The translations under genes and the position numbers were made by a program. Source: a virus. Taken from it: 27,479 nt of DNA. The stretch spans positions 1 through 27,479 of the IMG/VR virus record IMGVR_UViG_3300024323_000017; one strand, written 5' to 3'. Numbering within the stretch: the stretch's first letter is position 1; each line of letters starts with the position of its first letter. Under the pieces are notes generated by a model. The model ran no database searches, had not been told where the DNA came from, and saw only the letters and a list, made by a program, of their open reading frames with translations. Below, in pieces: positions 5,324 to 11,125 of this stretch.

Positions 5324-5472
5324 TTTCTGCAAAGCTTCCCATTGCAGTCATTGCACTGCATCTTGACACTTGTAGTGTAATCTCTGATCTGGCAGTTAGC
5401 ACAAACCACTGGGGTCTGCGTCAACTTGCGCTTGGCTTCTGCCAGTGTCTGGCCGCCAATGTAAGTTCGCAT
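5293..5472 (-). CDS. Small zinc-finger-like protein (four C-x2-C pairs)
   Basis: The 59-residue frame uses the ATG at 5472; an adjacent ATG at 5475 is only 3 nt from the GGGAG site. The product reads VVCANCQIRDYT, then MQCNDCNGKLCRKCCPSGHG: C-x2-C, a 15-residue gap, C-x2-C, and C-x2-C again, as in double zinc fingers or treble-clef knuckles. It is the first confident gene of the leftward run after the inverted-repeat region 5627-5711. It may bind nucleic acid or a host protein. Confidence 0.65.
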   Translation of the reverse strand: MRTYIGGQTLAEAKRKLTQTPVVCANCQIRDYTTSVKMQCNDCNGKLCRKCCPSGHGTK

Positions 5473-5626
5473 CATTCTCTCCCGAAAAAGGTTGGTCGGC
5501 CACTTTCAGTCGGATTGCGGCCATACACAAATATAATGCATCTGTGCCCGCTTTGCCATGCCAAATATATGCAGGAGGAGTAGTAGAGGTACCTAGCGGG
5601 GTGGTCATGCAAATGTGTTAGAGTAG

Positions 5627-5671
5627 GTAGTGTGTGTCTTTAAAAAAAATATCTAGTAAGAAAGACACTAC
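5627..5671. promoter_or_regulatory. Inverted repeat with A/T-rich centre
   Basis: GTAGTGTGTGTCTTT at 5627-5641 matches the complement of AAAGACACTAC at 5661-5671, apart from a 4-nt insertion, around a centre with eight consecutive A. The T-run on the minus strand lies inside the loop, so it is not a normal terminator. It sits just upstream of the leftward run and may be an operator or promoter; a weak TTGTAG/TATTTT pair is present on the minus strand. Confidence 0.4.
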
Positions 5672-5680
5672 AAGACTCCA

Positions 5681-5711
5681 CCTAGCATGTTTGCACATAC
5701 CCCATGCTAGG
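5681..5711. promoter_or_regulatory. Perfect 9-bp inverted repeat, 13-nt loop
   Basis: CCTAGCATG at 5681-5689 and CATGCTAGG at 5703-5711 are perfectly complementary. No T-run follows on either strand, so this looks more like a protein-binding palindrome or an RNA hairpin than an intrinsic terminator. With the inverted repeat at 5627-5671 it occupies most of the gap between the small genes at 5733 and the run that starts at 5472. Confidence 0.5.
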
Positions 5712-5732
5712 GGAGCCTTCTCCTTCTCCTGG

Positions 5733-5840
5733 TTACTTGACCAGTATCTGCCAGCCTCTGTGAGTCCAGACTTTGTCAGCGTAGGTCAAGAGCCAGTCGC
5801 TCTGGCGTGCTACCCAACTTGCAGTTAGTATGATACGCAT
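5733..5840 (-). CDS. 35-residue ORF with strong SD
   Basis: The ATG at 5840 is preceded by GGAGG with 5 nt spacing. The product (MRIILTASWVARQSDWLL, then ADKVWTHRGWQILVK) is Trp-rich with a partly hydrophobic N-terminus. It overlaps the end of the 27-residue ORF at 5825-5908 by 16 nt. The SD and coupling support it; its size is the main doubt. Confidence 0.45.
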   Translation of the reverse strand: MRIILTASWVARQSDWLLTYADKVWTHRGWQILVK

Positions 5841-5908
5841 ACGTGCCTCCAGCATGAGCCAGTGAGCCACACAAAATAGAGTTGCGTGGCAAGGATGATG
5901 ACCAACAC
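5825..5908 (-). CDS. 27-residue single-pass membrane peptide
   Basis: A GTG at 5908 follows a textbook AGGAGG with 7-nt spacing. The frame gives (M)LVIILATQLYFVWLTGSCW and ends RHVCVSY: one hydrophobic segment of about 15 residues, then two Cys. Phage membrane peptides of this size often act on host membrane proteins or on lysis timing, but nothing in the sequence selects a role. It is followed by the overlapping 35-residue ORF. Confidence 0.45.
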   Translation of the reverse strand: MLVIILATQLYFVWLTGSCWRHVCVSY

Positions 5909-6000
5909 GAGATTGCCTCCTGTCAAGGGTGAATTGTCCAGCGGGAATTGCGATAAGGGCATCGAAGCCCTGACCGAACAATCTTCTGACGGTATAGCGC

Positions 6001-6477
6001 TTACGCGGTGAACTTCTGGTTTGCAGCGATTGCAAGGGCGGCCGCACTCGGCACACCAGCATCGACCAACGCGGCAGCATATGCCTGTTGGTATTCGACC
6101 TCGCTTTCGCCTTCGTACTTGGTACCGTCCGGCAGTGCGTACACGTTCTTGATAACAGTGCGCACGCCTCCGCCAGTCGAATTGCGGACACCCTTCAGAC
6201 GATTGATAATTGCCGCCTGAATGTCTTCCGCCTTTTTCGTACCTTTGTTGAGCAATCTCCGAGACACGTCCTGAGACATGACACGAATTGAAGTGCCGTC
6301 CAGAATGCCAAGGACACATTCATCGCTGAATGCGGTGCGGAACTTTTCCAGGTCAGTGACAATCGCAATCTGTCCGTTCCCGAGTTCCACGCGGTCGCTC
6401 GCATGGTCGCCACGTTGTTTCGATACCGATTCAGTGGCGAATGTCAGGCCCATTTCGGCGTAGTCGTTTTCCGTCAT
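6001..6477 (-). CDS. Conserved phage protein, paralogue of the gene at 940-1413
   Basis: The 158-residue product starts at the ATG at 6477, behind GGGGAGACC. Residues 30-101 align with the product of 940-1413 (LDGTSIRVMSQDVSRR against LDGTSLRVSFQNIARR; the following Lys-rich turn and IQAAI helix also match). The C-terminal third differs: here a strand region (VIKNVYALPDGTKYEGE) and an Ala-rich helix. It is the first leftward gene of the divergent control region, so it is likely an early, strongly expressed product. Its function is unknown. Two non-identical copies suggest a multi-subunit assembly or separate timing. Confidence 0.8.
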   Translation of the reverse strand: MTENDYAEMGLTFATESVSKQRGDHASDRVELGNGQIAIVTDLEKFRTAFSDECVLGILDGTSIRVMSQDVSRRLLNKGTKKAEDIQAAIINRLKGVRNSTGGGVRTVIKNVYALPDGTKYEGESEVEYQQAYAAALVDAGVPSAAALAIAANQKFTA

Positions 6478-6478
6478 A

Positions 6479-6518
6479 GTATGGTCTCCCCGTTCGTTAG
6501 GATGTTTGTTTACCATAC
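6479..6518 (-). promoter_or_regulatory. 5' UTR hairpin holding the SD of the 6001-6477 gene in its loop
   Basis: On the minus strand GTATGGT (6518-6512) pairs with ACCATAC (6485-6479), 7 bp, ending 1 nt before the ATG. The 22-nt loop contains GGGGAG, the SD. This could expose or mask the ribosome site. The same strand encodes two loops with GGTCTCCC, complementary to GGGAGACC here. Confidence 0.45.
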
Positions 6519-6614
6519 CGTCAAAAGATTGTTCGTTCCGCACGCCGTTCGCGCGTATCGCTCATGTCGGGGGCCGCGTCTTCGCGGTGCCGATTCACGT
6601 ATATAACATACAAC

Positions 6615-6645
6615 AAACGGATGTTTCATGTATAAACGGACGTTT
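6615..6645. promoter_or_regulatory. Tandem operator-like repeats AAACGGAYGTTT
   Basis: AAACGGATGTTT at 6615-6626 and AAACGGACGTTT at 6634-6645 are spaced 19 nt start to start, close to two helical turns. Each is nearly palindromic (AAACG-N2-CGTTT in the second copy). They lie in the divergent region beside the AT-rich TATATAACAT at 6600-6609, which could be a leftward -10. A regulator binding site is likely. Confidence 0.45.
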
Positions 6646-6770
6646 GCCACTTCGCCCCGTTCACGGTCGGCGCGGTTGACATGGCACGAGACCCCCCCAC
6701 CCCCACACGCAGCGCGGCCACACGGCAGGTTGCATCCTCACCAAATTCCGCAAGATTTTTGAATCCAGAA

Positions 6771-6792
6771 GATATCCACCGGCGGATACCTT
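6771..6792 (+). promoter_or_regulatory. 22-nt palindromic motif, copy 5 (most diverged centre)
   Basis: The plus strand reads GATATCC-ACCGGC-GGATACCTT, with the TATCC/GGATA arms intact and a GC-richer centre than the other copies. It lies about 105 nt upstream of the first rightward gene, further than in the other four cases, and just before the sigma70-like promoter. The rest of 6519-6898 holds a C-rich tract at 6691-6704, a CCGCG-TCTT-CGCGG hairpin near 6574-6588, and no credible gene. Confidence 0.45.
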
Positions 6793-6821
6793 CGGCTGCG
6801 CCGATCCTGGATAATCAGCTA

Positions 6822-6850
6822 TTGACATCTGTGCGGCCAGCTACGATCAT
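6822..6850 (+). promoter_or_regulatory. Sigma70-like promoter for the rightward arm
   Basis: A perfect -35 TTGACA (6822-6827), a 17-nt spacer and GATCAT (6845-6850, four of six matches to TATAAT) precede the first rightward gene at 6899 by about 50 nt. This is the best host-type promoter in the control region. Confidence 0.55.
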
Positions 6851-6898
6851 TCCACACGACTCGAAAGCCGCTCCATATATTTCTCCTTTCAGGTGCAG

Positions 6899-7489
6899 AT
6901 GTCGGCAGCTAAACCTCAGCACGAACTTGCGGACTCGACAAAGAAGCTCTACGAGATTCTGCAGCGATCCGACCTGTCACCGCGCATGCGGATGGCCTTG
7001 AGGATGTATGCCTTCGGAGCGGTGCCTACCTTGTCGGCTGCGGCCGAGGCGGTGGGTGTCAGCCTCTCAGCCCTAAGTCTTAAAAAGAAAACTCCAGCCG
7101 GACAAGCTTACATGCAATCAGCACAACAGATCCTAGATGACAAGACCGCCTCAACTTCGCAGATTATCTCGCAGTTGGGGCGTCGTGCAATAGAGGTGAT
7201 TGCTGACAAGATGGAGAATGCCAAGGACGACAAGCTCCAGCTGCGAGCGGCGATCGACTTGGCTGATCGCGCACCCGAGACCTCGAAGGTTCAGAAGATT
7301 CAGATGGAAAGCTTTACCCTGGCTGGCAAGGATGCTAAGGCAATCGCCGAGGCACTAGTAGCTGGCAAGTCTGTCAATGAGCGCTTTGCGTCTCTTGCCC
7401 AGGGCGACTTCGACAAAGTAGGCGACCAGAAACTTCTACCGGAATCCACAGATGCCCCACGGAGCACGAGCAACACTCAGCATCCCTAA
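6899..7489 (+). CDS. Putative terminase small subunit
   Basis: The 196-residue product has an N-terminal helical DNA-binding region: MRMALRMYAFGAVPTLSAAAEAVGVSLSALSLKKK at about residues 30-65 fits a helix-turn-helix of the small-terminase type. A long helical middle (QILDDKTASTSQIISQLGRRAIEVIADKMENAK) would support the oligomeric ring. It is the first rightward gene and lies upstream of TerL, as expected. The ATG at 6899 has AGGTG close by; a GTG at 6893 is an alternative. TerS would bind the packaging initiation site and recruit TerL. The assignment rests on architecture and context, not on a diagnostic motif. Confidence 0.6.
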   Translation: MSAAKPQHELADSTKKLYEILQRSDLSPRMRMALRMYAFGAVPTLSAAAEAVGVSLSALSLKKKTPAGQAYMQSAQQILDDKTASTSQIISQLGRRAIEVIADKMENAKDDKLQLRAAIDLADRAPETSKVQKIQMESFTLAGKDAKAIAEALVAGKSVNERFASLAQGDFDKVGDQKLLPESTDAPRSTSNTQHP

Positions 7490-7817
7490 CGCAGGGACAA
7501 AGTCCGGAAGCATCCAGGGCTTCTGGGATTCGCCTAACGCTGGCAAGGTGGCGCTGGATAATGCAGCCACTATTACGATCAAAGCGCCTGCGGCCCTGAC
7601 AGGTACTGTCACGGTACAGGTTGCCATGACCCTGCCTAGTGTGGATGCTGACTTCAGCAATTACCAGGACACCCCTGGCACAGATGTTACTATTGGAGCC
7701 GGCAAAACTGTCCGAGTTGGCTTGCCAGGCTGCACCGATCTGCGGTTGATTTCAGGCTCCGCAGAGGCTGCACAGCGCGACTTCATCGTAGACATTCTTG
7801 AGGAGCTGGCAGGATGA
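7452..7817 (+). CDS. Beta-rich putative virion protein, 121 residues
   Basis: The frame overlaps the end of the TerS candidate by 38 nt and has a modest SD (GGAA). Its composition is typical of a small beta-sandwich: ATITIKAPAALTGTVTVQVAM, then GTDVTIGAGKTVRVGLPGCTDLRLISGSAE. The arrangement of strands resembles decoration or neck proteins, but no family is recognised. It has a single Cys and no signal peptide. Confidence 0.65.
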   Translation: MPHGARATLSIPNAGTKSGSIQGFWDSPNAGKVALDNAATITIKAPAALTGTVTVQVAMTLPSVDADFSNYQDTPGTDVTIGAGKTVRVGLPGCTDLRLISGSAEAAQRDFIVDILEELAG

Positions 7818-7864
7818 GTCTCAGACGCACTACATCACCCAATCGAGGCGGCAATCGCCGCTAG
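7814..7864 (+). CDS. Possible 16-residue peptide ORF
   Basis: The ATG at 7814 overlaps the previous stop as ATGA and has GGAG 9 nt upstream. It encodes the basic peptide MSLRRTTSPNRGGNRR and stops at 7864. It may be a real micro-gene or only a relay for ribosomes across the 74-nt gap to the next gene. Evidence is limited to the start context. Confidence 0.25.
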   Translation: MSLRRTTSPNRGGNRR

Positions 7865-7891
7865 GCAGTACCCACTTCAAGGAGGTATCCA

Positions 7892-8278
7892 GTGCCCAGA
7901 AAGGCTTCGGCCAGGAAGACATCAAAGGCCACAAAAACTTCAGCAAAAGCAAAGCCCGCAGACACGTCGGCTTCTGCTACGCGGGGAGCACATAGCTTCA
8001 CCGACCGCGAGCAGACTGCAGATCTCACCAACGTAGATCCCAACTCACCCCAAGGCCGTAGGATCAAGGAGCTTCAAGCTCAGATCAACGAGCAGGCTGC
8101 ACTGGCTCCCGCAGCGGCCAAGCCTAACTACGGTGAGAGCGTCATGAAGCTTGGAGGCGTCACCAAGATCCTTCGCGAGGCAGGTGACGAAAACACCGGC
8201 AAGCCGAACCCTACCCATATTGTGCAGCAGGGTGGCGGTGGGGCAGTGGATGGCAACACTGGGCAGCCGATCCGATGA
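7892..8278 (+). CDS. Lys/Ala-rich protein of the packaging region, GTG start
   Basis: A GTG at 7892 follows a near-perfect AAGGAGGT with 5-nt spacing, which settles the start. The 128-residue product begins with a histone-like low-complexity tail (PRKASARKTSKATKTSAKAKPADTSASATR). A central helix (RIKELQAQINEQAALAP) and a Gly-rich end (QQGGGGAVDGNTGQPIR) follow. The basic tail may contact DNA. Function is unknown. Confidence 0.7.
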   Translation: MPRKASARKTSKATKTSAKAKPADTSASATRGAHSFTDREQTADLTNVDPNSPQGRRIKELQAQINEQAALAPAAAKPNYGESVMKLGGVTKILREAGDENTGKPNPTHIVQQGGGGAVDGNTGQPIR

Positions 8279-8430
8279 ACAAGAAATTTGGCTCCCATGC
8301 TGGAGGTGTCACTCCGAAGGATCAGTCCTCGCATGGCAAAGCGAAGGGCCAGTCCGAGAAGGTTGTGCCGCCACAGAAGAAGGGTCCTCCGCAGGCTCAG
8401 GGGATGCCTCCAGCCCAGACTCCCAAGTAA
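8275..8430 (+). CDS. 51-residue Lys/Pro/Gln-rich protein
   Basis: The ATG at 8275 overlaps the preceding stop (ATGA). The frame reads MNKKFGSHAGGVTPKDQSSH, continues GKAKGQSEKVVPPQKKGPPQ, and ends AQGMPPAQTPK; the next gene starts in its stop (TAATG). It is disordered in character, basic and without hydrophobic core. The double overlap strongly suggests that it is translated. No family is recognised. Confidence 0.65.
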   Translation: MNKKFGSHAGGVTPKDQSSHGKAKGQSEKVVPPQKKGPPQAQGMPPAQTPK

Positions 8431-8636
8431 TGCCTGAAGAGCATAATTTCCTTGGCGCGGATGAAGCGACAGAAATCAACCACAGACAAGCGATTGTTGA
8501 GTTTGAGGATGATGTCTTTCCTGCGTACCGCGACAAGGGAATTACGCTCGGTGAGGCAATGATAATTTACAACCTGGTAACTGTTTACAATCGGCTCGGT
8601 GACATTCAATCACTCCTTGAAGAGAAGTATGCCTGA
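8430..8636 (+). CDS. Small acidic helical protein before TerL
   Basis: This 68-residue protein starts at the ATG at 8430 within TAATG. Longer in-frame starts upstream would overlap two genes and are rejected. The product (MPEEHNFLGADEATEINHRQ, then a helix EAMIIYNLVTVYNRLGDIQSLLEEKYA) is acidic and probably helical. TerL starts inside its last codons. No function is assigned. Confidence 0.65.
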   Translation: MPEEHNFLGADEATEINHRQAIVEFEDDVFPAYRDKGITLGEAMIIYNLVTVYNRLGDIQSLLEEKYA

Positions 8637-10269
8637 ACAAGATATCCCATATCTGGACGAAAGCATCTCGAAGCTGCCCTCGGACATCCGAGCAGACCTC
8701 GCAGAGCGCGGCCGGAAGGATCTGTTCTTCTTCAATCAAGGTGTGCTGAAAATGCGTGATATGACAGAGGATTGTCATGGGCCCTTGTGTGCATATGCCA
8801 CGCTGAACGTCAAGCAATTCAAGATGATGCTGATGCCCCGAGATCACCTCAAAACTTCGGTGATAACTATTGGTGGCACTATGCAGAAGATTGTGCAGAA
8901 TCAGGAAAACCGCATACTGATCGGCAACGAGAGCGGAACCAACGCCAATCGTATGCTAAGGTCGATAAGACACCACGCAGAAGGCAACAGGGTATTCAGG
9001 GCGTTGTATTCCGAAGTGATCCATAAAGACACACGCAAGGTCAGATGGAATGACTCCGAGCTGGATTTTGTCCGCGAAGGGATGTATCCCGAGCCCACTG
9101 TCGATTCGATAGGTATGACTGGGGCTGTCACAAGCCGCCATTATACTCATATCACCTATGATGATCCTATTTCAGAGGAAGCTGTCAAGTCGGAGAAGGT
9201 GATGCAAGACACAATAGGCCGCATGAGCGCAGCCATGTCCTTGCTTGTGGATCCTTCCAAAGACACGATATGGCTTGTCGGCACCCGATGGGCGCTGCAT
9301 GACGTATACTCCCATTGGCAGAATGTCTATCGTGAGAAGCTAGGCAGGTTCGTCCGAGCCGCCCTAGAATTCAATGAGAAGACTGGCATGCTTGAGCCGA
9401 TATGGCCTGAGCGGTTTACGCCAGATGTGCTAGCCCTGAAGCGTGCCACGTATGACTCCGAGTATAAGTGGTCATGCTTGATGATGAACAATCCCAGAAA
9501 TGTCGAGCTACAGGATCTGAATGTAGATGATCTGATGTTCTGGGAGTGGGATGCGCGCTGTGAAAACTGCATTATGTATAAGCGAGATGGCACAATACTT
9601 CGTATAGTTCCCTTTGATTTGCTGGATGTCACCACGACAGTTGATCTGGCGCCAGCCGAGAAGATGTCATCCGATAGGAATTGCATCACGACTGTCGGCG
9701 TGACACCCTGGAATGAAGCCATTGTGCTAGAATCATGGGCCAGACGTTGCACAGCCTTGGAGGTGATCCAACATCTATTTGAGGTTAAGGAGCGTTATCA
9801 GCCCCGAGCCTTCGGGATCGAAGATGTAGGCTATCAGAAGGTGCTGAAAACGTTTATCAAGCAGAAGATGAACGAGGACATGACTTATCTAAACATTGTG
9901 CCCCTTCCTGCCAAGGGTAAGAAAGAGCAGCGTATCCGTGGATTGCAGCCCTATATGGCGACAAGCCGAATATTCATCAGGGCAAACATGCACATCCTTC
10001 GGAACGAGATGTCGGAGTTTCCGCTGGGTGAGCATGATGACGCAGTCGAGGGCTTGAGTATGCACACAATGCTTTGGCGAGGACAGATGGCACCTGCGGC
10101 TAGGGCAAAGTATCGGGAGTCAGAGCAGAAGCTGATCCGCCGGATTCAGCAGAATCAGCTGCAGATCTCTGGCCCTCCGAATGTGCATCCCTCGAAGTGG
10201 ATTCAGCCAGAGCTTGACCAGGATGAGTTTGATTGGCCACAGGCACCTATCATAGAAGTTGTGGCATAG
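8629..10269 (+). CDS. terL: Terminase large subunit (TerL)
   Basis: The 546-residue motor protein pumps DNA into the prohead and cuts it. The ATPase domain shows a Walker A-like MPRDHLKTS at residues 69-77 (Lys75), a Walker B HITYDDP at 174-180 and a coupling motif WLVGTRW near 215-221. The RNase H-like nuclease domain has Asp339 in TTTVDLAP, Glu398 in FGIEDVG and Asp470/471 in EHDDAVEG, the three expected acidic positions. The ATG at 8629 overlaps the previous stop and has GAAGAG before it; an in-frame ATG at 8599 lies deeper in the upstream gene. All key residues are present, so the protein should be active. Confidence 0.95.
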   Translation: MPEQDIPYLDESISKLPSDIRADLAERGRKDLFFFNQGVLKMRDMTEDCHGPLCAYATLNVKQFKMMLMPRDHLKTSVITIGGTMQKIVQNQENRILIGNESGTNANRMLRSIRHHAEGNRVFRALYSEVIHKDTRKVRWNDSELDFVREGMYPEPTVDSIGMTGAVTSRHYTHITYDDPISEEAVKSEKVMQDTIGRMSAAMSLLVDPSKDTIWLVGTRWALHDVYSHWQNVYREKLGRFVRAALEFNEKTGMLEPIWPERFTPDVLALKRATYDSEYKWSCLMMNNPRNVELQDLNVDDLMFWEWDARCENCIMYKRDGTILRIVPFDLLDVTTTVDLAPAEKMSSDRNCITTVGVTPWNEAIVLESWARRCTALEVIQHLFEVKERYQPRAFGIEDVGYQKVLKTFIKQKMNEDMTYLNIVPLPAKGKKEQRIRGLQPYMATSRIFIRANMHILRNEMSEFPLGEHDDAVEGLSMHTMLWRGQMAPAARAKYRESEQKLIRRIQQNQLQISGPPNVHPSKWIQPELDQDEFDWPQAPIIEVVA

Positions 10270-10290
10270 ACATCCAACAATGGATACCTG
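10269..10290 (+). promoter_or_regulatory. 22-nt palindromic motif, copy 3
   Basis: The plus strand reads GACATCC-AACAAT-GGATACCTG and ends exactly at the ATG of the next gene (10291). It fills the only gap between TerL and the membrane/lysis island. The GGA of the right arm is at SD distance, so a hairpin formed by the two arms would mask the ribosome site. Confidence 0.6.
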
Positions 10291-10575
10291 ATGGCAAATA
10301 TAGACTACCAAGGCATCGCAATAGTCATAGGAGCTTTAGGAACTTTAGTTGTCACAATAGGCAATGCGGCACTCAGCTGGCGCCAATCGAAGAAAGCTGA
10401 AATCAACAAGAATGAGGCTATTGCAGCACGCACGGAGCAGACACAAAAGATTGACCATATCACTCATCTTGTGAATAACAGGTCGGATCAACAAGACGCT
10501 AAGATTGATGATCTGACGAAGAAGTTGGCTTCAGCGAACACTGCACTAGATAACAGCGGTAAAGGTCCTGCGTAA
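10291..10575 (+). CDS. Small single-pass membrane protein, holin candidate
   Basis: The 94-residue product has one hydrophobic segment at about residues 8-29 (GIAIVIGALGTLVVTIGNAALSW). A basic then mixed-charge helical tail follows (RQSKKAEINKNEAIAARTEQ, later KIDDLTKKLASANTALD) with coiled-coil periodicity. This resembles one-TM holins and spanin-like proteins of phages. It opens the island between TerL and portal, directly behind palindromic copy 3, and the next gene overlaps its stop (TAATG). A holin would permeabilise the inner membrane for the lysin at 12248-12928. Confidence 0.6.
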   Translation: MANIDYQGIAIVIGALGTLVVTIGNAALSWRQSKKAEINKNEAIAARTEQTQKIDHITHLVNNRSDQQDAKIDDLTKKLASANTALDNSGKGPA

Positions 10576-10922
10576 TGCAGAAGCGACGCGAGCATGACGA
10601 CACTGGCGAGAACCAAACCTATGTCTATACCCGCGCTGAAGATAGGTCACAGTGGATTCGACTGTCGTATATTCTGGACAAGTACAAGCCTATCATTTGG
10701 CTTCTGTGGGCAGCAGCTATCGCGTTTGGGTTTGGCTTCAAGACTCCCAAGCAAGCTATCGCAGAGGTCAAAGACAGCGTGGATTCAGTGAAGGTGCGCA
10801 CGGCAACGCTTGAAATGCTGGTTAGGTCTCAGCATGAAGATATACAGAATTTGCTTCGGCTCAGATGTCTAGATGTAGTAGGTCCTAAGCAGGCTGACAA
10901 GTGCTTCCAGGAGAACCCGTAA
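10575..10922 (+). CDS. Membrane protein with coiled-coil tail, holin/spanin candidate
   Basis: In the 115-residue product one transmembrane segment lies at about 38-56 (YKPIIWLLWAAAIAFGFGF), after a charged 35-residue N-terminus. A helical stretch follows (AIAEVKDSVDSVKVRTATLEMLVRSQHEDIQNLLRLR), with two Cys near the end (RCLDVVG, KCF). The topology suits an inner-membrane spanin-like or second holin subunit. No nested Rz1-type lipoprotein frame is seen. It overlaps both neighbours by TAATG junctions. Confidence 0.6.
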   Translation: MQKRREHDDTGENQTYVYTRAEDRSQWIRLSYILDKYKPIIWLLWAAAIAFGFGFKTPKQAIAEVKDSVDSVKVRTATLEMLVRSQHEDIQNLLRLRCLDVVGPKQADKCFQENP

Positions 10923-11125
10923 TGTTAGTCAATCCGACCACGACTGCAGATCATCCTGACGTTAGGCCAGGAGGATCCATCAACAACCCTATGGTACAGG
11001 CAGCCATATGGGCGTTCTATGAAAACAATCCAGATCGAGTGATCCTCAAGGTGTCGTTCATCAAGATCCGAGTCAAGGATCTCCGCGTGCTATTTGAACT
11101 CATCGCAGGCCCCGAGCCAGTCTGA
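10922..11125 (+). CDS. Hypothetical protein, 67 residues
   Basis: The ATG at 10922 lies in TAATG and has AGGAG upstream. The product (MLVNPTTTADHPDVRPGGSI, later VQAAIWAFYENNPDRVILKV and KDLRVLFELIAGPEPV) looks like a small alpha/beta domain. It sits between a membrane protein and the cysteine protease with overlapping codons on both sides. It could be a partner or inhibitor of one of these; this is only a guess from position. Confidence 0.65.
   Translation: MLVNPTTTADHPDVRPGGSINNPMVQAAIWAFYENNPDRVILKVSFIKIRVKDLRVLFELIAGPEPV

Noticed and set aside
5396-5608. 70-codon minus-strand ORF before the zinc-knuckle gene
   Set aside because: It overlaps 5293-5472 by 77 nt in another frame and has no SD at 5608 or at internal starts; the overlapping gene has a better SD and Cys motifs.
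5634-5828. 64-codon plus-strand ORF
   Set aside because: It runs through both inverted repeats and against the leftward micro-genes, with no SD and no plausible protein pattern.
6604-6626. ATACAACAAACGGATG as a further copy of the 22-nt motif
   Set aside because: It needs a 1-nt insertion, lacks the left arm and diverges after GGAT; the overlap with the tandem 12-mers explains it better.
6676-6704. TTGACA at 6676-6681 as a second -35
   Set aside because: The region 17 nt downstream is a C-tract (ACCCCC), so no -10 can be placed.
6691-6704. C-rich tract as a G-quadruplex on the minus strand
   Set aside because: There are only two G-runs separated by a single T; four separated runs are not present, so a stable intramolecular quadruplex is not supported.
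6681-7001. 106-codon plus-strand ORF over the control region
   Set aside because: It lies on the promoter and palindrome, overlaps the TerS candidate out of frame, and has no SD.
7798-7995. 65-codon plus-strand ORF
   Set aside because: It overlaps the ends and starts of better-supported genes and lacks an SD; only the 16-codon frame at 7814 has the overlap signature.
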